64,000 bases of DNA from Candidatus Kosakonia sp. 282A-S69. GTDB lineage: Bacteria; Pseudomonadota; Gammaproteobacteria; Enterobacterales; Enterobacteriaceae. The notes under the pieces were generated by a model. The model had not been told where the DNA came from. It saw nothing but the letters and a program-made list of their open reading frames with translations, and searched no databases. Shown in pieces: positions 60,401-64,000 of the stretch. The number at the start of each line of letters is the position of its first letter. The first letter of the stretch is position 1. The DNA is taken from NCBI RefSeq assembly GCF_029433855.1, contig NZ_JAROAU010000001.1:408468-472467 (forward strand), written 5' to 3'. Position numbers and translations under genes: made by a program.

Positions 60401-60841
60401 ATGGAACGTGTAGAGTTTGCTAATGAATTAGATCTTTTTATTGAGAAGATCCTTGAAAAAGGATTGTCAGTAGAAGGTTGTAGTAAAGACCAGATGATGA
60501 GCCTGGAAAGGCAATATGGCAGATTACCTGAGCTTTACAATATTTTTTTGGAGAAAATGGGAGTGTCTGCTGGAGATTTTAAAGAGGGTACGTGGTTCTT
60601 TTTTAGTGAATTACAAGATATTAATGACGAAACAGTAAATTTGATGAAAGAAAACAATGTTACGCCTCCCCATAATATGTTTGCATTTCTAATGCACCAA
60701 GGATATACATCATTGTTTTTTACCGATGTTGTTGATTCAGATCCTGTTATATATTGCTATACAGAAGGTGAAGATATAACTAATATTAATATGACTTTTA
60801 GTCAGTTTATGAAAGCTGAAATAAATGACTATTTGAATTAA
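60401..60841 (+). CDS. Likely cognate immunity protein, SUKH (SMI1/KNR4) type
   Basis: The 146-residue acidic protein has the SUKH pattern: a helix followed by SLERQYGRLPELYNIFLEKMG. SUKH proteins are common immunity factors for nucleic-acid-targeting polymorphic toxins. A Shine-Dalgarno (AAGGAG) overlaps the rhs stop, and the ATG lies ten bases after it, so toxin and immunity are co-translated. The AT-rich composition matches the toxin tip. Position and family fit together well; neutralisation is inferred. Confidence 0.85.
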   Translation: MERVEFANELDLFIEKILEKGLSVEGCSKDQMMSLERQYGRLPELYNIFLEKMGVSAGDFKEGTWFFFSELQDINDETVNLMKENNVTPPHNMFAFLMHQGYTSLFFTDVVDSDPVIYCYTEGEDITNINMTFSQFMKAEINDYLN

Positions 60842-60929
60842 TTTAATAGCGAAGAGGTTCGCCGATTTTCTTTGAATTAACGCGGTCGTGTTTCCTTTCA
60901 ATACATTATGAATGTATTTTAATTGCGCC

Positions 60930-61260
60930 AAGTGCGCCACCACCTTCCCGGACGGCCGGGAGCTGAAGTTCCTGCGCTACGGCACCGGGCGCCTGCTGGA
61001 AATGCAGCTCTCCCTGAGCGGCAAAACGCTGCCGGTCAGCGGCTACCAGCGTGACCGCCTGTACCGGAAGACGCACCGCACGATGGGCGCGCTGCAGCTG
61101 GGGAAACATTACGCCTGATCCTTCCTGCAGATGGTGGGTGAAACCAGCGACAGCCACCCGGACGCGGCGGTGCAGTATATCTATACCGAAAACAGCTATG
61201 AGCCGCTGGCGCGCGTCGACAGCCACGGCGAGCATACGGAAACTTTCTGGTATCACACAG
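60930..61260 (+). pseudogene. Displaced rhs-core remnant (two fused fragments)
   Basis: Bases 60930-61095 repeat, with few changes, the main rhs gene at about 58845-59015 (FPDGRELKFLRYGTG...). Bases 61119-61260 repeat 59567-59700 (MVGETSD.HPDAAVQYIYTE). The intervening 550 bases of rhs core are missing, and a stop (KHYA) interrupts the first part. There is no start, PAAR or toxin. GC content is high compared with flanking DNA. This is the decayed end of another rhs copy, the usual mark of past toxin-tip exchange. Confidence 0.9.
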
Positions 61261-61280
61261 CCAAGAATCGAGGAATAAAT

Positions 61281-61676
61281 ATGAAAAAAATCAACAATAG
61301 CTATATTTCGATGCTTTGGCAGGCACTTTCTGAAGATCCAAATATGGATGCTTCCCTTATTGGTTTAAACTTGTCCAATGGAAAAAGCTTATCATTAGCC
61401 TTCCGGAAGTTAATAAAGCCATCTTATGATAATTTTCCTTATTTTATAAAAGATAGATGTAAAAATAGCCTTGCATATGCGATTAATTTTTATGATGAAA
61501 AATTACTTTTGCGTCTTTATGAGTCTGCCGTCCCGCTTTTTGACCCACCTAACACTATGAGTATGAAACAGTTTTATGTAACCGTTTGGGAAGGTCTCTT
61601 TCCGGATGAAAATTTTTTAATAAATAATCCAGAGGAATACGTAGAAATTTCTTTTAATGGTTTATATACGAAATAG
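61281..61676 (+). CDS. Hypothetical protein, probable orphan immunity gene
   Basis: The 131-residue product (MKKINNSYISMLWQALSED...) matches no family I recognise. The rhs remnant runs in frame into it without a stop, but GAGGA six bases before the ATG at 61281 supports an independent start. Content is AT-rich, as for other immunity genes here. It directly follows an rhs remnant that has lost its toxin tip, the classic position of an orphan immunity gene. The role is inferred from context only. Confidence 0.65.
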   Translation: MKKINNSYISMLWQALSEDPNMDASLIGLNLSNGKSLSLAFRKLIKPSYDNFPYFIKDRCKNSLAYAINFYDEKLLLRLYESAVPLFDPPNTMSMKQFYVTVWEGLFPDENFLINNPEEYVEISFNGLYTK

Positions 61677-61807
61677 CATAATTTAATTATGGTTTAAATA
61701 TAGCTCTGTCTTTCTCATCTCCCCAGTTATGCCCTAAAATCATCAGAGTATTTATCTTGATGTTTAGTTTACCCTCAATTTATCAATAACATCCAAGAGG
61801 AAATGAA

Positions 61808-62137
61808 TTGAAATTGTTAAAAGAAAATGAAGAGATCACATTGTCAGGAGAGGAGGCCGTTAAAATATTAACTGATGTTGAATACATCCTTATTTCATTA
61901 AGAGATATCGCAAGGCATTATTACGATAACGTCGACGGTGAGATTACATCTGCGCATAGATCTGCCTATTGTGAAGAAACCACAAGATTTATAGATGAGA
62001 ATGAGATTACCAAAAAGTTAGCAAGTATGAGAGCGGTAATTAGCGAAAAATTTAACCTTAAACCAGGTGTTGATGAAATGGATGATATTGAAAGAGAATT
62101 AGGAAATATTCGTTATTGGAAGCCATGCTTGGAATAG
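61808..62137 (+). CDS. Small acidic hypothetical protein, possible immunity
   Basis: The 109-residue, mostly helical, acidic protein begins at TTG 61808, with AAGAGG about 7 bases upstream; a nearby ATG at 61803 is closed at once by a stop. It contains LTDVEYILISLRDIARHYYDN and a charged C-terminus. I do not recognise a family. AT-rich composition and location in the row behind the rhs remnant suggest an immunity or antitoxin-like gene; this is inference. Confidence 0.55.
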   Translation: MKLLKENEEITLSGEEAVKILTDVEYILISLRDIARHYYDNVDGEITSAHRSAYCEETTRFIDENEITKKLASMRAVISEKFNLKPGVDEMDDIERELGNIRYWKPCLE

Positions 62138-62220
62138 GTTGTTGATAAATAGGAACTTTATTGGGGTTGTTTATCGGCGCTGCTTTTTCATAAAGAGTAA
62201 TATTATAATGGATTTTTATC

Positions 62221-62607
62221 TTGGATATTAAAAAGAGCAACCTTAAAGATGGTTTGGTTTTTAAAAATGAGGATAACCCACGCGAGTCTGTTATCGTTAA
62301 TTTCTACACGTTTGTTAGCCTTGTTAAAGGCATAATGATTGCTTATGGTAAGAAATCTGCAGGCGAGGCTGAGTCTATAATTAATAACTCAGCTATGCTA
62401 ACCGTACCACCCCAGAATTATCTGGGTGCTTGCTTGCTGGGACATGAGGAAGAATATTACTGGGCTATGGTTATTTCGCACGGTGATCGGTTTTTTGAAA
62501 AGGGATTTAGTTATGCTGCGCCTGATAGCTACGATGAGTGGGAAAGTAAATATATAGCAGACAACAAGCTCAAAACTCATAGTTTGCTATATAAGGATGA
62601 GGAGTGA
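62221..62607 (+). CDS. Hypothetical protein, possible immunity
   Basis: The 128-residue frame starts at TTG 62221, with no good Shine-Dalgarno; a later start is possible. The product (SVIVNFYTFVSLVKGIMIAY ... GHEEEYYWAMVISHGDRFF) is acidic with no signal peptide. The family is unknown to me. It lies 83 bases after the preceding small gene and 40 bases before the next one. Composition is AT-rich, like its neighbours. Confidence 0.5.
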   Translation: MDIKKSNLKDGLVFKNEDNPRESVIVNFYTFVSLVKGIMIAYGKKSAGEAESIINNSAMLTVPPQNYLGACLLGHEEEYYWAMVISHGDRFFEKGFSYAAPDSYDEWESKYIADNKLKTHSLLYKDEE

Positions 62608-62647
62608 GGAAATTGCAGGCAAATAAAAAGCGCTGATTCTAAAGTTA

Positions 62648-63109
62648 ATGATGAAGCAAATTAATCTCTCTGATTTTCTGTGCCAGTTGGGTGATGGCTC
62701 TGGAGAGTTAGATCTTTGTAAGGAGTTAACCATTGCGCGGGAAGCTAAAGACGCGGAACTGGTTGATCTGCTTTTATATTTAAGCGCGGTAGTCAATTTT
62801 GATTACGATGATGTCGACATATTAAATCAGCTTGTGACAGATCCCTGGCATCAGAAGCATGAAGAGATCGTAGGATTGTTAGATCATTATCGGCACCCTT
62901 CCAGCGTGGACCCTCTTTATAAAGCCGCGCTGCTCAATCTTGAGTACAGGGATTACGATGAGGATTTCATACTGGCAAATAAATGCATACGGGCGCTGGA
63001 GAAAATAGGGGACCAAAAAGCTATTGAGAAAATGCAATTATTAGCCGACGCTGATAATGCGTTAATCCGTCAATATGCCAAAAAACACTTAAATAGAGTC
63101 CGGCGTTAA
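62648..63109 (+). CDS. HEAT-like repeat protein, possible immunity
   Basis: The 153-residue acidic protein is helical, and its second half resembles HEAT repeats (ANKCIRALEKIGDQKAIEKM, then LLADADNALIRQYAKKHL). HEAT-like proteins occur as immunity factors in polymorphic toxin arrays. Two adjacent ATG codons (62648, 62651) are possible starts. No toxin lies directly upstream, so if it is an immunity gene it is an orphan. The base composition is less AT-rich than that of the preceding three genes. Confidence 0.6.
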   Translation: MMKQINLSDFLCQLGDGSGELDLCKELTIAREAKDAELVDLLLYLSAVVNFDYDDVDILNQLVTDPWHQKHEEIVGLLDHYRHPSSVDPLYKAALLNLEYRDYDEDFILANKCIRALEKIGDQKAIEKMQLLADADNALIRQYAKKHLNRVRR

Positions 63110-63271
63110 AGCAGAGCAACGTCACTGGATTAGCTCAACGTAAAGGCGTAAGGCGCGCTATCTGCAACAAGTCACCCTTCTTAAGATCTTACCCATGTCC
63201 CGCTGACGGGCCAAATTGACAACCCCACTTTGCCACGCTAGTTTTCCCGAAAGCCCTCGACCTGTTAAACC

Positions 63272-63772
63272 ATGATTGATTTTAACGCCGACATTATTAG
63301 CTTCACTTCGCTTGCCAATATCCATCTTGGTCATTCCGTGGATATCTACCTTGAGGAGATGCTTACCCGTTTTACTGTCGAGACGAAAACGTATCCCCCT
63401 TCATCGCCGTTGGGCGGCGATATGCACGGCTATTTTCTTGATGACAACACGGTTTCGATCTTTACCGATGCGAACGACATTATCGTCTCTGTCGCCTGCA
63501 ACCAGAACTATCGCGGTAGATACCAGAACAGGCTCTGTGCCGGTGTCACCATGGAGCGGCTTACGCTTCTCAGCAACAGCGTCCTGCTGCTTAACGGCGC
63601 TCTGATTGTTGATGATGATTACGGGCTCGCTTTCTCTCTCCCTTCGCCCTATGACGAAATTGCCGATCATCTCCAGCACATCCCTGGCGATCTGCAACTC
63701 GTTGAAATTGTCGTCAGCGACAACGCTTCGTGGGCCCCACAAGCTTCACGCAAAGGAGGTAAAAAAAGATGA
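63272..63772 (+). CDS. Hypothetical protein upstream of a SUKH-like gene
   Basis: The 166-residue product (MIDFNADIISFTSLANIHLG ...) has no signal peptide or membrane helix and belongs to no family I recognise. It is GC-richer than the preceding small genes. The last bases overlap the next ATG (ATGA), so the two genes are translationally coupled. The tail is basic (SRKGGKKR), partly because it overlaps the AAAGGAGGT ribosome-binding site of the next gene. A toxin, immunity or adaptor role cannot be chosen from sequence alone. Confidence 0.6.
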   Translation: MIDFNADIISFTSLANIHLGHSVDIYLEEMLTRFTVETKTYPPSSPLGGDMHGYFLDDNTVSIFTDANDIIVSVACNQNYRGRYQNRLCAGVTMERLTLLSNSVLLLNGALIVDDDYGLAFSLPSPYDEIADHLQHIPGDLQLVEIVVSDNASWAPQASRKGGKKR

Positions 63773-64000
63773 ATAACAGCCTGCTGCAAACCACCCTGGA
63801 TGCGTTCAAAACCACCCACCATTTAACATTCCCCGAACGTTACACGCGCTTTCTCGCCGCGCAGCGCGACGCCACCGACATCGCCACCCCCGGAGGTGAG
63901 GTGATCTACCTTTTCGCCCACGACGATCTGCTGGAGCGAAACGACACCTATGCCATCCAGCAGGTGGAGCCTGAGTATCTGCTGATTGGGCAGGATGGCG
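63769..64000 (+). CDS. SUKH-like protein, cut by window end
   Basis: The first 77 residues are visible and open at the window edge. The N-terminus (LDAFKTTHHLTFPERYTRFL) followed by YLFAHDDLLERNDTY and EPEYLLIGQDG fits the SMI1/KNR4 (SUKH) immunity fold, so this may be a second immunity gene. A near-perfect Shine-Dalgarno (AAAGGAGGT, 63752-63760) precedes the ATG at 63769, which overlaps the previous stop by four bases. Confidence 0.65.
   Translation, partial: MNNSLLQTTLDAFKTTHHLTFPERYTRFLAAQRDATDIATPGGEVIYLFAHDDLLERNDTYAIQQVEPEYLLIGQDG

Noticed and set aside
61131-61676. Fusion of rhs remnant with the following hypothetical protein as one 181-residue gene
   Set aside because: The fused frame has no ribosome-binding site at its start, whereas GAGGA precedes the internal ATG at 61281; the in-frame joining appears accidental.

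Overview
The window is a chromosomal segment of a member of the Enterobacteriaceae. Most genes are close homologues of the Escherichia coli bcsG-to-yhiN region, read in the opposite direction. REP/BIME repeats, a complete bcs cellulose operon and a complete pqq cluster together suggest a plant- or environment-associated genus such as Kosakonia, Phytobacter or Kluyvera. The genus is an inference and was not tested.

Layout. (1) 1-14.3 kb: divergent cellulose operons bcsEFG (minus) and bcsRQABZC (plus). (2) 14.5-28 kb: a decayed pdeK-like gene, dctA, the M16 pseudopeptidase yhjJ, kdgK, pdeH behind a near-consensus flagellar sigma-28 promoter, yhjG, yhjE, yhjD, the LysR gene yhjC and a divergent SDR oxidoreductase. 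(3) 28-34.7 kb: an OB-fold periplasmic protein, a membrane-anchored HEPN-type protein, a tandem BIME array, treF, and the agmatine-to-putrescine genes aguB-aguA. (4) 34.8-43.4 kb: a LysR regulator, an HExxH metallopeptidase with a lipoprotein partner (a likely T6SS-type toxin/immunity pair), pqqABCDEF and an M19 dipeptidase. (5) 43.5-53.1 kb: housekeeping genes gor, rlmJ, prlC, rsmJ, uspA, uspB, pitA and yhiN. (6) 53.5-64 kb: an accessory T6SS/Rhs island. It holds vgrG, an EagR-type chaperone, a 1506-residue PAAR-Rhs protein with a deaminase-like C-terminal toxin, a SUKH-type immunity gene, a scrambled rhs-core remnant, and a row of AT-rich small genes that look like orphan immunity genes. The window ends inside a second SUKH-like gene.

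How the parts work together. The bcs genes form the cellulose synthase (BcsA/B), its export pore (BcsC), periplasmic cellulase (BcsZ), phosphoethanolamine transferase (BcsG) and c-di-GMP-responsive accessory proteins (BcsE/F/R/Q). PdeH, expected to be co-expressed with flagella, lowers c-di-GMP and so opposes cellulose synthesis. The PdeK-like protein beside bcsC has lost its catalytic EAL core.

Compared with the E. coli map (from memory), the interval between gor and treF, which holds the acid-fitness genes in E. coli, here holds pqq, agu and the toxin pair. dtpB is absent between rsmJ and uspA. The most unusual region is 59.9-64 kb: a swapped Rhs toxin tip, the remnant of another rhs copy, and a stack of toxin-less immunity-like genes. 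No tRNA, rRNA, CRISPR array or insertion sequence was recognised.
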